From positions 1 through 43,879 of the IMG/VR virus record IMGVR_UViG_3300036900_000205: a stretch of 43,879 bases of DNA. The stretch is one strand, 5' to 3'. Numbering within the stretch: position 1 is the first letter of the stretch; each line of letters starts with the position of its first letter. This document shows positions 1-6,493 of this stretch, piece after piece. Origin of the DNA: a virus. The notes under the pieces were generated by a model, which did not search any database, was not told where the DNA came from, and was given only the letters and a program-made list of their open reading frames with translations. The position numbers and the translations under genes were made by a program.

Positions 1-80
1 ATTCTATTCTTTGTCCCGTTCCACGTTCGATTCGCGCCCATCCCGCACCTGATTCGCGGCACATCTGCACCCTATTCGCA

Positions 81-122
81 GGACATATGCAGGACATACA
101 TTCTGCATATTCATCAAATATG
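81..122. repeat. CATATG-type 11-bp phased array, site 1
   Basis: The cores ACATAT (83), ACATAC (94), GCATAT (105) and AATAT (117) recur at steps of 11, 11 and 12 bp, so they lie on one face of the helix. The array ends about 25 bp before a TTGACA box, a usual place for an operator or activator site. It belongs to a family of about ten such arrays in the window. Function is inferred. Confidence 0.6.
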
Positions 123-145
123 TTGCTATGGGTGCCATTATTTTC

Positions 146-175
146 TTGACACGCTTCGCAAAGTCGCCTTAATCT
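146..175 (+). promoter_or_regulatory. Candidate sigma70-type promoter for the first plus-strand operon
   Basis: A perfect -35 box TTGACA (146-151) is followed after 18 bp by TAATCT (170-175), a weak -10 box. It points at the clamp-loader gene starting at 235, with a leader of about 55 nt that carries a hairpin. It lies just downstream of CATATG array site 1. Confidence 0.5.
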
Positions 176-197
176 AAAAATCGTTCCACTAATTCCA

Positions 198-211
198 GAG
201 GGTTCGCCCTC
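198..211 (+). other. GAGGG-UUCG-CCCTC leader hairpin
   Basis: A five-base-pair stem GAGGG/CCCTC closed by a TTCG tetraloop, ending 23 nt before the start codon at 235. Almost the same sequence (TCCAGAGGG, then CGCCCTCAACACC) recurs in front of the next gene at 931-954. The pairing and duplication are visible. A role in mRNA stability or translational control is inferred. Confidence 0.55.
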
Positions 212-234
212 AACACCTAAGGATCGGTGACCGC

Positions 235-906
235 ATGTTTAACCTTTTCGGCAATTCTGATTCAGCGCAATCCGCGCTTGATTTTCCCACATCCCTCACA
301 GAACGCTATCGCCCTCGCACTATGTCTGAATTTGTTGGACTCGCGAAACCTAAAGCGCTTTGCGCCAAGCTAGCAACGCGCCCATTCGAGAGCGGCTGGA
401 TTTTTCTCGGCCCATCGGGCACAGGAAAAACAACAATGGCGGCCGCCCTGGCTGAATTGATTCCAGCTGAAGTGCATCACATTCCCTCGCAGCAATGCGA
501 CGTTTCCACGCTTGAGCGTATTTCAAATACTTGCCGATATGTGCCGATGGCAGGGAAACGGATGCACTTGATTCTTGTCGATGAGGCAGACCAGATGAGC
601 GCAGCTGCACAGCTGTTCTGTCTTTCCAAGTTAGACGGTACAGACAAACTCCCTAACACTATCTGGATCTTTACTTGCAATTCAGTTGATCGTTTTCAGG
701 ATCGATTCATTTCACGGAACCAGACAATCGAATTTTCATCCTATGGAATCGCATCCGAAGCCACGGCATTGTTAGAGCGCATCTGGACTGAAAATGCGCC
801 GCCAGATGCGGCAAAACCCAATTTCGGCCGGATTGTCAAAGAGAGCAATAACAACGTGCGGGATGCACTCATGCGACTCCAGACGGAACTAATGCTCGCT
901 GCATAA
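235..906 (+). CDS. AAA+ ATPase, clamp-loader (RFC/DnaX) like
   Basis: A 223-residue AAA+ ATPase resembling the motor domain of sliding-clamp loaders. Residues 22-35 (LTERYRPRTMSEFVG) match the typical RFC/DnaX N-terminus. Walker A is GPSGTGKT (59-66), Walker B is LILVDEAD (112-119), sensor 1 is around FTCN (146-149), an SR pair at 160-161 fits the trans-acting arginine finger, and a sensor-2-like arginine is in NNNVRDAL (205-212). It is shorter than bacterial DnaX and lacks the C-terminal collar and tau regions, as in phage-encoded loaders. It probably helps load a clamp or assists replication, but no clamp or polymerase gene is seen. The start at 235 has an AGGA box upstream. It leads a plus-strand operon with the ArdC-like gene. 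Confidence 0.85.
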   Translation: MFNLFGNSDSAQSALDFPTSLTERYRPRTMSEFVGLAKPKALCAKLATRPFESGWIFLGPSGTGKTTMAAALAELIPAEVHHIPSQQCDVSTLERISNTCRYVPMAGKRMHLILVDEADQMSAAAQLFCLSKLDGTDKLPNTIWIFTCNSVDRFQDRFISRNQTIEFSSYGIASEATALLERIWTENAPPDAAKPNFGRIVKESNNNVRDALMRLQTELMLAA

Positions 907-934
907 GGGCCTTTGGCCACGGCAATTCAATCCA

Positions 935-948
935 GAGGGCGCGCCCTC
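935..948 (+). other. GAGGG-CGCG-CCCTC leader hairpin (second copy)
   Basis: The stem GAGGG/CCCTC recurs with loop CGCG and the same flanks as the hairpin at 198-211 (TCCA before, AACACC after). It lies 23 nt before the ArdC-like start at 972. The stem is kept while the loop differs, which favours a structural role. The duplicated leader suggests shared post-transcriptional control of the two genes. Confidence 0.55.
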
Positions 949-971
949 AACACCACAAAGGACGGTGAAAA

Positions 972-1853
972 ATGAACGTATACGAATCAGTCACGAACCG
1001 GATTCTCGAACAACTGGACGCGGGAATCATCCCTTGGCGCAAGGAATGGAAAGCCACTGGTCACAGCGCGCTGCCATTCAATCACACCACTCAGAAACCC
1101 TATCGCGGTATCAATGTCTGGCTCTTGCTTGCCTCCGGCTTTTCAGATTCGCGCTGGCTCACCTATAAGCAAGCGCAATCTATCGGCGCGCAGGTGAGAC
1201 GCGGTGAAAAGGGTACACCTATCGTTTTCTGGTCCACGTTCGAGACTGAACGTGAAAACTCAAGAGGCGAAACCATAGAAGCGCGCATCCCGTTCGCACG
1301 TCAATACACGGTTTTCAATATTGAGCAATGCGATGGTATCCCGGCTGAATTGCCGTTCGATGCGCCTACCTTTGAGCCCATCTCAGCCGCACAAGCGCTG
1401 GCGGATGACTACTTGAGCCGCGAACACATCGAACTGCGTCACGGCGGGAACCGCGCGTTTTATGCGACTCGCCTTGATTACATTCAGCTGCCAGAGCGCA
1501 GCGCGTTCACTTCGCCCGAGGCATACTACTCCACTCTGTTTCATGAAATGGCTCATTCTACCGGGCATAAGATGCGCCTCGATCGCGGCTTTGAGGCGAG
1601 CGCAGTTTTCGGTTCCTCCGACTATTCCAAAGAGGAATTGATCGCCGAATTTGCCGCTGCCTATTGCTGCGCCGAAACCGGCATTTCCAACAGCCAGGTC
1701 GAGATAAATCACGCTGCCTATATTCAGGGCTGGATGCGCGCCTTGAAGAATGACAAGACGCTACTCGTCGCAGCTGCGCAGCGCGCGCAGCGCGCTGCCG
1801 ACCGCATCGGGAATCGTATGCCAGTGGCGCGCGAATTGGACGTGGCGGCATAA
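972..1853 (+). CDS. ArdC-like antirestriction protein (ssDNA-binding plus zincin domain)
   Basis: A 293-residue protein with the two-part layout of the plasmid antirestriction family ArdC. The N-terminal half (about 1-120, with NRILEQLDAG, RGINVW and KGTPIVFW) matches the ArdC single-stranded-DNA-binding domain. The C-terminal half has the zinc metallopeptidase signature HEMAHSTGH (191-199), with a downstream acidic helix (EELIAE) that can give the third ligand. ArdC proteins protect incoming single-stranded or newly entered DNA from restriction, and the domain pair is common on conjugative plasmids and some phages. RBS AAGGA precedes the ATG. It shares a hairpin leader with the upstream gene, which suggests early expression on entry. 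Confidence 0.88.
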   Translation: MNVYESVTNRILEQLDAGIIPWRKEWKATGHSALPFNHTTQKPYRGINVWLLLASGFSDSRWLTYKQAQSIGAQVRRGEKGTPIVFWSTFETERENSRGETIEARIPFARQYTVFNIEQCDGIPAELPFDAPTFEPISAAQALADDYLSREHIELRHGGNRAFYATRLDYIQLPERSAFTSPEAYYSTLFHEMAHSTGHKMRLDRGFEASAVFGSSDYSKEELIAEFAAAYCCAETGISNSQVEINHAAYIQGWMRALKNDKTLLVAAAQRAQRAADRIGNRMPVARELDVAA

Positions 1854-1932
1854 AAGGATGTTCTTTGGCAATGTTGCCTAGATAACCGCGCGGGCTGGCG
1901 CGTCATTCCGGCCCAAAGGAGAAAAACGAAAA

Positions 1933-2127
1933 ATGGATTCCTTGATTCTGATTCAATCTCTCGATGAAGCTATTCGCATTATCATGGCCGCGCGCAAGCC
2001 ACTTGCCGGCGGATCTCTTGCTCTATGGTCGCTGTTGGATCGTGCGGAAAATCATCTTGACATGCAAATAAAGGAACTCTTGGCGCCGCCCGTTCTCACC
2101 CATTTTGGGGATGTGAGAGAGGACTAG
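1933..2127 (+). CDS. Small hypothetical protein
   Basis: A 64-residue protein of unknown function with an unusually good ribosome binding site (AAAGGAGA, about 9 nt before ATG), which is the main reason to accept it. The sequence looks helical and slightly acidic, with no cysteine cluster, signal peptide or membrane segment. It follows the ArdC-like gene after 79 nt and precedes a zinc-ribbon-like gene on the same strand. No family recognised. Confidence 0.6.
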   Translation: MDSLILIQSLDEAIRIIMAARKPLAGGSLALWSLLDRAENHLDMQIKELLAPPVLTHFGDVRED

Positions 2128-2138
2128 AATCTAACGAA

Positions 2139-2393
2139 ATGAGTCGCCATGCGCCGTACAATTCCCTGCCGAATCTCTGCGAGTGTACTCACCCGCGCGC
2201 CCGTCATCCCGAGGATCTAGCCTGCCTCGATTGCAGCTGTATCAAATTTCGCACACGTCAGGAGCGTTTTGTATCCATCGGGTTCAACGTCATGCGCGGC
2301 CAGGAGAGGATCGCCACGGCCGTCTCGACGACAATGGCGCAGCGCATCGCGCGCGCGCTCAACCTACACAAACCAACTTCGCGAGGAATATAA
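2139..2393 (+). CDS. Small Cys/His-rich (zinc-ribbon-like) protein
   Basis: An 84-residue protein whose first third carries closely spaced metal-ligand candidates: CECTHPRARHPEDLACLDCSC (C-x-C-x-H, then H, then C-x2-C-x-C). Many small phage and plasmid proteins carry such knots. The rest (FVSIGFNVMRGQERIATA) resembles a small beta-sheet domain. It starts 11 nt after the preceding stop, so it is probably cotranscribed. The ribosome binding site is weak. Role unknown; DNA or protein binding through zinc is a guess. Confidence 0.55.
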   Translation: MSRHAPYNSLPNLCECTHPRARHPEDLACLDCSCIKFRTRQERFVSIGFNVMRGQERIATAVSTTMAQRIARALNLHKPTSRGI

Positions 2394-2438
2394 TCCACCT
2401 AACAGCGGTGACCAACCGCAGAAAAGAGAAACTGAAAA

Positions 2439-2637
2439 GTGACAAACACCCAGCTTTGGATTGCAACGGGTATTCCCACATTGGCCGTTCTCATCGGGCA
2501 TCCTACTCAACCAAACAGGCCTTTCGGAGATTCGGTCTCGCCTCAACACCATCGAATCCGACTTGCGCCGTTTTTACCAACTTCTCGGCGAGCATACCGG
2601 GCAAATTGATATATTGCGCAAGCACGCTAATCTCTAA
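2439..2637 (+). pseudogene. Small membrane-anchored coiled-coil protein, frame interrupted by one extra G
   Basis: Reading from GTG at 2439 gives a hydrophobic segment (LWIATGIPTLAVLIG), then the frame breaks at GGG (2496-2498). If one G is skipped, translation continues as a helical, charged tail (LSEIRSRLNTIESDLRRFYQ, later LGEHTGQIDILRKHANL) to TAA at 2635-2637, giving about 65 residues. The repaired protein aligns in layout with the intact gene at 29553-29768: an N-terminal membrane helix, then a coiled coil with matching R-x-F, H and I-x2-L positions. Either this is a homopolymer error, a dead copy, or +1 recoding. It is followed two bases after the stop by the RNA element at 2639. Function unknown. 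Confidence 0.6.
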
Positions 2638-2638
2638 A

Positions 2639-2677
2639 ACCTCTGCCGCGCCCTTTCTTTTCGGGTAAGCGGAGCGT
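2639..2677 (+). ncRNA. Candidate structured RNA element, copy 1
   Basis: The sequence ACCTCTGCCGCGCC, an 11-nt loop region, then GGTAAGCGGAGCGT. It folds as CCGC-GCC pairing with GGT-AA-GCGG, a 7-bp stem with an AA bulge. The same two blocks, with a different 8-nt loop, occur at 29768-29803, again right after a small membrane/coiled-coil gene. Here it is followed by two more small hairpins (GGAG/CTCC at 2678-2692, CTGAG/CTCAG near 2695-2712) and then a terminator. Not a tRNA or any RNA family I recognise. Confidence 0.45.
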
Positions 2678-2719
2678 GGAGCTGGTAACTCCCCCTGAGT
2701 ACGTAAGCTCAGAAAACAG

Positions 2720-2748
2720 CCGGCCATTCTTCGGAGTGGCCGGTTTTT
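2720..2748 (+). terminator. Rho-independent terminator
   Basis: The stem CCGGCCA (2720-2726) pairs with TGGCCGG (2737-2743) around a 10-nt loop, followed by TTTTT. It ends the first plus-strand operon and the small RNA-like element before it. Confidence 0.85.
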
Positions 2749-2796
2749 GTTTTCATGGCATATAATTCGCGCAGCTTAACCAAAAGTGCTCAGCTT

Positions 2797-2833
2797 GGCC
2801 GGCTTCGCCCCTCCACAGAAGCCGGCCTTTTTT
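2797..2833 (+). terminator. Second strong Rho-independent terminator
   Basis: A 10-bp perfect stem, GGCCGGCTTC (2797-2806) with GAAGCCGGCC (2818-2827), 11-nt loop, followed by TTTTTT. Two terminators in a row insulate the parA unit from upstream transcription. Confidence 0.9.
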
Positions 2834-2842
2834 ATTTGTGGG

Positions 2843-2871
2843 GCATATGTGCCATGTATATAAACAATATG
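2843..2871. repeat. CATATG-type 11-bp phased array, site 2 (parA upstream)
   Basis: CATATG at 2844 and AATATG at 2866 are 22 bp apart, with a degenerate TGTATA at the middle 11-bp position (2855). It lies between the terminator and the parA start at 2916, the expected place for an autoregulatory operator or centromere of a ParA/RHH system. Confidence 0.5.
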
Positions 2872-2915
2872 GGCGACACATCTGGGGCCTAGTGCACTAT
2901 ATTTTATGCAGCCTT

Positions 2916-3596
2916 ATGATTTGCGCGATCGGAAATATAAAAGGCGGAGTCGGCAAAACGACGCTCGCTGTCAATCTCGTAGTGGGGCTGGCGAAGCGGG
3001 GCCAGGACCTTCTTTTGATCGATGCCGATGAACAGGCCACGGCGTTGGCATTCACTGAACTGCGCACGACGCGCCATCCTGATGTGCCTACCTATACCGC
3101 CGTGGCCCTCCATGGCGCATCCATCCGTACCCAGGCCAGGCAGCTGGCTGGCCGCTACGATCACATCATCATTGACGTCGGCGGCCGCGATTCCATCTCC
3201 CTGCGCGCTGCGCTCACAGTTGCCAACCTGGTGGTGATTCCCGCCGCGCCTCGATCGTTCGATCTCTGGGGCTGCGACCAGACCGCGGAACTGGTGCGCG
3301 AGGCGCGCGAGATCAATGAGCTGCGCGCCGTTGCTGTCCTCAATGGTGCAGATGCCGCCGGACGTGACAATGCGGACGCCCTGGAGGCCCTGCGGCTTCT
3401 CGATGGCATCGAAGTATCGCCCTGTAGCCTGGGGCGCCGTAAAGCGTATCCCAATGCCGCCGCCGAGGGCCTGAGCGTGTTGGAGTTCCTTGATCCGATC
3501 AACCGCGAGGGAGCCCTCAAAGCCCGCGATGAGTTCTCGCAGCTCCTCGCGGCTCTGTTTCCGGAGAAACTGAAAAATGATCGCAAAAAAGCCTAA
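2916..3596 (+). CDS. parA: ParA-family partition ATPase
   Basis: A 226-residue deviant-Walker ATPase that drives low-copy plasmid segregation. Residues 1-15 read MICAIGNIKGGVGKT, with the ParA/MinD signature lysine in KGGVGKT (9-15), followed by the LLIDADEQ switch region and an IIIDVGGRD motif. I choose ATG 2916 because it places the Walker A at the usual distance from the N-terminus. An in-frame ATG at 2838 would add 26 residues of unrelated sequence. The length matches small (type Ib) ParAs with no N-terminal DNA-binding domain, which pair with ribbon-helix-helix partners. The next gene is such a protein and overlaps this one by 20 bp, so the two form a partition operon, isolated upstream by two terminators. 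Confidence 0.93.
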   Translation: MICAIGNIKGGVGKTTLAVNLVVGLAKRGQDLLLIDADEQATALAFTELRTTRHPDVPTYTAVALHGASIRTQARQLAGRYDHIIIDVGGRDSISLRAALTVANLVVIPAAPRSFDLWGCDQTAELVREAREINELRAVAVLNGADAAGRDNADALEALRLLDGIEVSPCSLGRRKAYPNAAAEGLSVLEFLDPINREGALKARDEFSQLLAALFPEKLKNDRKKA

Positions 3597-3816
3597 GTCT
3601 CAAAAGGATCTGAAAGCCGATAAGTTCATGCAGGCCGGCGCCGCAACGCCGGCTGCTGCAAATGGCACTCGCGAATTCAAGCCTGTATTGATCAACTTCG
3701 AGCGCAACTTGCTGCAGCGCATTGACGCCCTGGCCCTCAAGATGGGCATGAACCGCTCCGCGTTTATTGTGAATGCAGTCGCGGAGCGGGTTTTAAAGTT
3801 GGAGCGCGGCGAGTAA
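3577..3816 (+). CDS. Ribbon-helix-helix protein, probable ParA partner / centromere binder
   Basis: A 79-residue basic protein. Residues 1-30 look flexible (MIAKKPKSQKDLKADK and an Ala-rich stretch), as in ParG-type adaptors whose mobile tail stimulates ParA. Residues 33-76 fit a ribbon-helix-helix fold: a strand FKPVLINF, helix A NLLQRIDALALKMG, then NRSAFIVNAVAERVLKL with the typical N-R-S-A-F-I turn. The start overlaps the parA end by 20 bp, so the two are translationally coupled. RHH partners bind arrays of short phased repeats that serve both as centromere and operator. The 11-bp CATATG arrays, one just upstream of parA, are good candidate targets. The partner role is inferred from position. 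Confidence 0.82.
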   Translation: MIAKKPKSQKDLKADKFMQAGAATPAAANGTREFKPVLINFERNLLQRIDALALKMGMNRSAFIVNAVAERVLKLERGE

Positions 3817-3819
3817 CCA

Positions 3820-4134
3820 ATGAAAAGTTATCTGATCGCTCCCGATAATAAGTCGATCACTTGCTTATTTTGCTTCAAAACGTCCTTCCATCCCGAAGAT
3901 GTGAAGAATCGCTATTGCGGCAATTGTCACTACTTCCACCCGGAGAAGTTTTATGATGCGCGCCTCGCCTTCCCAACCACCATTGAAGAGGGACTAGCGC
4001 GTCAACTTCTTGCTGATGAACCAGGCGAATTTGAATCGCCACTGGATGCCATCGAGCGCGGGAAAAAGGAACGCAAAAAACAACGCGCTAAAGAACGTAC
4101 CCAGTTATTGAAGCGTCGTCGTCAGGGCGAATAG
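3820..4134 (+). CDS. Small zinc-ribbon protein with basic tail
   Basis: A 104-residue protein with an N-terminal zinc ribbon: C-L-F-C, then HPEDVKNRYCGNCHYFH, a pattern recurrent in small phage and bacterial proteins. The C-terminus is strongly basic (GKKERKKQRAKERTQLLKRRRQ), which would suit nucleic-acid binding. It starts 3 nt after the RHH gene, so it belongs to the partition transcript. Its last 30 bp overlap the 3' end of the convergent rep gene, and no terminator separates the two. Function unknown. Confidence 0.75.
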   Translation: MKSYLIAPDNKSITCLFCFKTSFHPEDVKNRYCGNCHYFHPEKFYDARLAFPTTIEEGLARQLLADEPGEFESPLDAIERGKKERKKQRAKERTQLLKRRRQGE

Positions 4135-4899
4135 CGGTAGAGCGGGCCGGGCATTGCGGCGGAAGATGAAATTAAGCCCGGTTACCTTCCGCCCCTTATT
4201 GATCGCGCGCCATTCGATGAGCCAGCCGTCATTGCGGAGTTCCTTGCAAGCTGGCTCGATAACTTTTTTCCGTACCCATGCGAAATTCTTGCGTGTGGTT
4301 TCGGTCACATTCATCGAGGTATTAAAGTCCTCGATTGAGATTTGCGCCCAACCGTCGCCGTCTTCATTTGTGTAAGACGCTAAAAGCTCTAGCATTTTCA
4401 AGCTATAAATCGACCGCAGCGGCGCTGCCTCGCCCAGCTGATATTTAGTGAAGTACTTCGTCAATCCCATGAGATGCGGTACGATTTCGCGAAAAAATAC
4501 CACTTCTACCCAGCCCTGCTTTTGGTAATAAGTCGCGCGCCCAATCCATCGAATATCCGTTTTTTTTACATCTTTGCTTCGGCTCAAGCGCCGATGTTCG
4601 GGCCAATAAAAATACGATTTTCTGTCAAATAACTTTTGAGCTGCATCTTGCAGAGCTTCATATGCTGTGTGGACCTCGATCCCGAAAGCGCGAGCGTATT
4701 CCTCGGCTGAGATTCTCACAGTCGGTTCATCTATCGGCCTATCGCGGCGACTGTCTAGCCGGGAAATGGCATAGATGATCAGGCGTTTTTCCGCATAGCT
4801 TAGGTTCGATCCTGCGCGCGCCAGCGCATTGCTCATAACAATCCAGCGTTCCGGGGCCGGATGCTCGATCTGATTATGCGAGAACTGAGGGCTTTTCAT
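4105..4899 (-). CDS. Rep_3 (RepB-type) plasmid replication initiator
   Basis: A 264-residue initiator of the Rep_3 family, with the two winged-helix halves expected. The first half begins near IVMSNALARAGSNLSYAEKR, the usual Rep_3 opening, and runs through an ISAEEYARAFG region. The second contains LRSIYSLKMLELLASY and a C-terminal GRKVTGLNFIF strand. These proteins bind iterons, open the origin and load the host replisome. Three iterons lie directly upstream at 4975-5035. The ATG at 4899 has a good AAGGG site. The gene converges on the zinc-ribbon gene with a 30-bp overlap. With ParA it shows that the element can replicate as a plasmid. Monomers probably initiate while dimers repress. Confidence 0.9.
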   Translation of the reverse strand: MKSPQFSHNQIEHPAPERWIVMSNALARAGSNLSYAEKRLIIYAISRLDSRRDRPIDEPTVRISAEEYARAFGIEVHTAYEALQDAAQKLFDRKSYFYWPEHRRLSRSKDVKKTDIRWIGRATYYQKQGWVEVVFFREIVPHLMGLTKYFTKYQLGEAAPLRSIYSLKMLELLASYTNEDGDGWAQISIEDFNTSMNVTETTRKNFAWVRKKVIEPACKELRNDGWLIEWRAINKGRKVTGLNFIFRRNARPALPLFALTTTLQ

Positions 4900-5266
4900 T
4901 TCTGCCCTTCAACTCTTTCAATCCGCTCCTATTGTGACCAAGTATCAAGCAAGGTACATGCCTGTGGAAAACACTCGGAATTTGGCACAATAGATCGGAA
5001 TTTGGCACATTAGACTCGGAATTTGGCACAATACACAGGTCTAAATTACTGATTATGCTGGACATCTATACCTTAGAAACAAGGGAAGAAACAAGTAAGA
5101 GAAAAGTACAAGGGCGCTTTTTGTGAATCTGTGGGAATTCCCCCGAAAAAACCTTTCCCAACTAGGGCAAAAGCAAAAGGCCAGAGGCTAAATCCCTTAC
5201 CTTCGTGCCGACCGAGGGACGGCTCCCCGCAGATTCCGGTTTCCGTCAGACTCTGAAAAGTTTCCG
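4900..5266. other. Candidate replication origin region (rep upstream)
   Basis: About 370 bp without a gene between rep and the early operon's last gene. It holds the rep ribosome binding site, a TGTGGAAAA sequence near 4963 that is one base from a reverse DnaA box, three iterons, an AT-rich stretch (5040-5110), and the tandem repeat entering at 5239. These are standard parts of an iteron origin. I could not place a promoter with confidence. Confidence 0.6.
4975..5035. repeat. Three direct repeats (iterons) upstream of rep
   Basis: Copies begin at 4975, 4995 and 5016, so the spacing is 20 and 21 bp (about two helical turns). Consensus: TCGGAATTTGGCACAWTAGA. Only 1-2 bases vary. Location and spacing match Rep_3 iterons. 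Confidence 0.88.
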
Positions 5267-5280
5267 TCAGACTCTGAAAA
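5239..5280. repeat. Perfect 21-bp tandem repeat
   Basis: Two identical 21-bp units (5239-5259 and 5260-5280), each starting GTTTCCGTCAG and ending ACTCTGAAAA. The second unit contains the stop codon of the gene ending at 5267, so the first is either a duplicated gene end or an extra binding site at the edge of the origin. The 21-bp period equals that of the iterons, though the sequence differs. Confidence 0.8.
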
Positions 5281-5482
5281 CATCGCGGGCCGCGGCGCGC
5301 GCTTCATCCTCGGTCTGAAAGTTCGAGACCTGGGCGCGGCCGGTCGGCAATCCGTCTTCGTGCTCGACCCAGCAGCTGCCCGACCAGGCCAGGCCGCGAT
5401 CGCGCGCGTTCACGATCACCCAGCGCCCGAACAGGTTCGGCTGTAGGCGATAGGGCGAGGAGGGCGGCAGCGGATCAGTCAT
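5267..5482 (-). CDS. Small hypothetical protein, end of early operon
   Basis: A 71-residue protein with a compact region FGRWVIVNARDRGLAWSGSCWV, a pattern (N-A-R-D-R-G-L-A-W-S-G) that looks conserved and beta-rich, followed by VSNFQTEDEARAAARDVF. I cannot name the family. The start at 5482 overlaps the previous stop as ATGA, so it is translationally coupled. Its stop lies inside the 21-bp tandem repeat. It is the last gene of the minus-strand early operon. Confidence 0.7.
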   Translation of the reverse strand: MTDPLPPSSPYRLQPNLFGRWVIVNARDRGLAWSGSCWVEHEDGLPTGRAQVSNFQTEDEARAAARDVFRV

Positions 5483-5847
5483 TTCAATTCCTCGACCACC
5501 ACGATGCAGTGCTCGTCTTTGTGCATACCCATCTGCCAGCTCTGCGGGATCTCAAATGCGCCCAGGCCCTTGCTGAATCCGAACATCTGGGCGATGACCA
5601 CCGTCGCTTCGGGACTGGGATACCTTTCCCCTGGCACCGAAACTGTCAGATGCCGGTAGAGGCTGCCATTATTGCCGGCGGTATATGTGAACACGCAGCG
5701 GAAGCCATCTGGGATGTGCAGCACGAAGCACGGATCATCACTGGGAACAGTCGTCGTCTGTCCCGGCTTGTAGATATTCTGCCGCGCATGCGCCATTAGC
5801 AACTGCGCCGCCTTCTCCGTGTCCTTGGTGATGATTAGCGCTCGCAT
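5479..5847 (-). CDS. Hypothetical protein
   Basis: A 122-residue soluble protein of unknown function with no clear motif. The start at 5847 is supported by a strong ribosome binding site on the minus strand (GGGAGGAG, 5-6 nt spacing). It overlaps the upstream gene's C-terminus by 110 bp in another frame, which is exceptional in this operon, where overlaps are normally 4-20 bp. Its own 3' end couples to the next gene by ATGA. Confidence 0.7.
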   Translation of the reverse strand: MRALIITKDTEKAAQLLMAHARQNIYKPGQTTTVPSDDPCFVLHIPDGFRCVFTYTAGNNGSLYRHLTVSVPGERYPSPEATVVIAQMFGFSKGLGAFEIPQSWQMGMHKDEHCIVVVEELK

Positions 5848-6178
5848 GACTCTCCTCCCTGATCATTTTCACCATTTCGGCGTGGCCGCGCTCGGCGGCT
5901 TCGCGGCTCATGTAGCGCCTCATTTCGTAGGCGTGGGGACCGCCGAAAACCATCGTCTCCCAGAGTATGGGCCGGTAGGTCAGCGGGTCGTGCATGGGGC
6001 TGAAATTGTAGTCGAGGGCGAGAAAGACCGTTGACACCCGGCCCAGCTCGCCCAGGTCGTCGAGGGCCACGCGGCGCAGCTCTCCCGAGTTCTCAAACCA
6101 CGCCGCCCATTCCAGATTTTCGTAGCACGGCACTGGCTGGCCGCGCTCGTCGAGGATGTACTGGCCGATCCAGCTCAT
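5738..6178 (-). CDS. Hypothetical protein, possibly over-extended at its 3' end
   Basis: A 146-residue reading frame. The first ~105 residues look genuine (YILDERGQPVPCYENLEWAA, later YEMRRYMSREAAERG). The last ~37 residues (after MIREE) are His/Gly/Ala-rich and lie entirely over the next gene's start, reading like an out-of-frame translation. Either the overlap is real, or a one-base error removed the true stop near 5850. The start at 6178 overlaps the previous stop as ATGA. Function unknown. Confidence 0.6.
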   Translation of the reverse strand: MSWIGQYILDERGQPVPCYENLEWAAWFENSGELRRVALDDLGELGRVSTVFLALDYNFSPMHDPLTYRPILWETMVFGGPHAYEMRRYMSREAAERGHAEMVKMIREESHASANHHQGHGEGGAVANGACAAEYLQAGTDDDCSQ

Positions 6179-6492
6179 GTCAGCGGTCCCTCCGGTGGCT
6201 GGGGCGGCTCGTCAATTGTGCGGTCCAGCTTTTCCTGATCCAATGCCGCGCGGAAGTCGCGAAATTCAATCAGCATCTGACCTGCGGCCTCGCGAGGCAA
6301 TTCAAACTTGCTGAAAAATTTCAGCACCATCGCATCGCACTCGGTACGCGAGCACATCACCAAAATGTCCATCGCGATGATGCGCGCCTGGGCCATTGTG
6401 AGTTGCGCGATCATGCCTTTTTCGTTGGAAAGTTGAACGTAGGGCTGCTGGTCTCGATTCGACACAATGCCGCTTACCCAGAAATCTGACAT
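6175..6492 (-). CDS. Hypothetical protein
   Basis: A 105-residue protein from ATG 6492 (MSDFWVSGIVSNRDQQPYVQ), with a small N-terminal beta region and a helical middle containing MAQARIIAMDILVMC. I do not recognise it. It starts 1 nt after the previous stop (TGAAATG) and couples to the next gene by ATGA. It is part of the early operon and probably involved in phage DNA metabolism or host takeover, but that is only position-based. Confidence 0.65.
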   Translation of the reverse strand: MSDFWVSGIVSNRDQQPYVQLSNEKGMIAQLTMAQARIIAMDILVMCSRTECDAMVLKFFSKFELPREAAGQMLIEFRDFRAALDQEKLDRTIDEPPQPPEGPLT

Positions 6493-6493
6493 T

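Noticed and set aside
2639-2712. Known self-cleaving ribozyme (hammerhead, pistol or twister)
   Set aside because: No CTGATGA/GAAA hammerhead core and no complete pistol or twister core could be traced; only short chance matches.
2838-2915. Extended ParA start at 2838
   Set aside because: The extra 26 residues precede the normal ParA N-terminus, contain array site 2 and are unlike any ParA domain.
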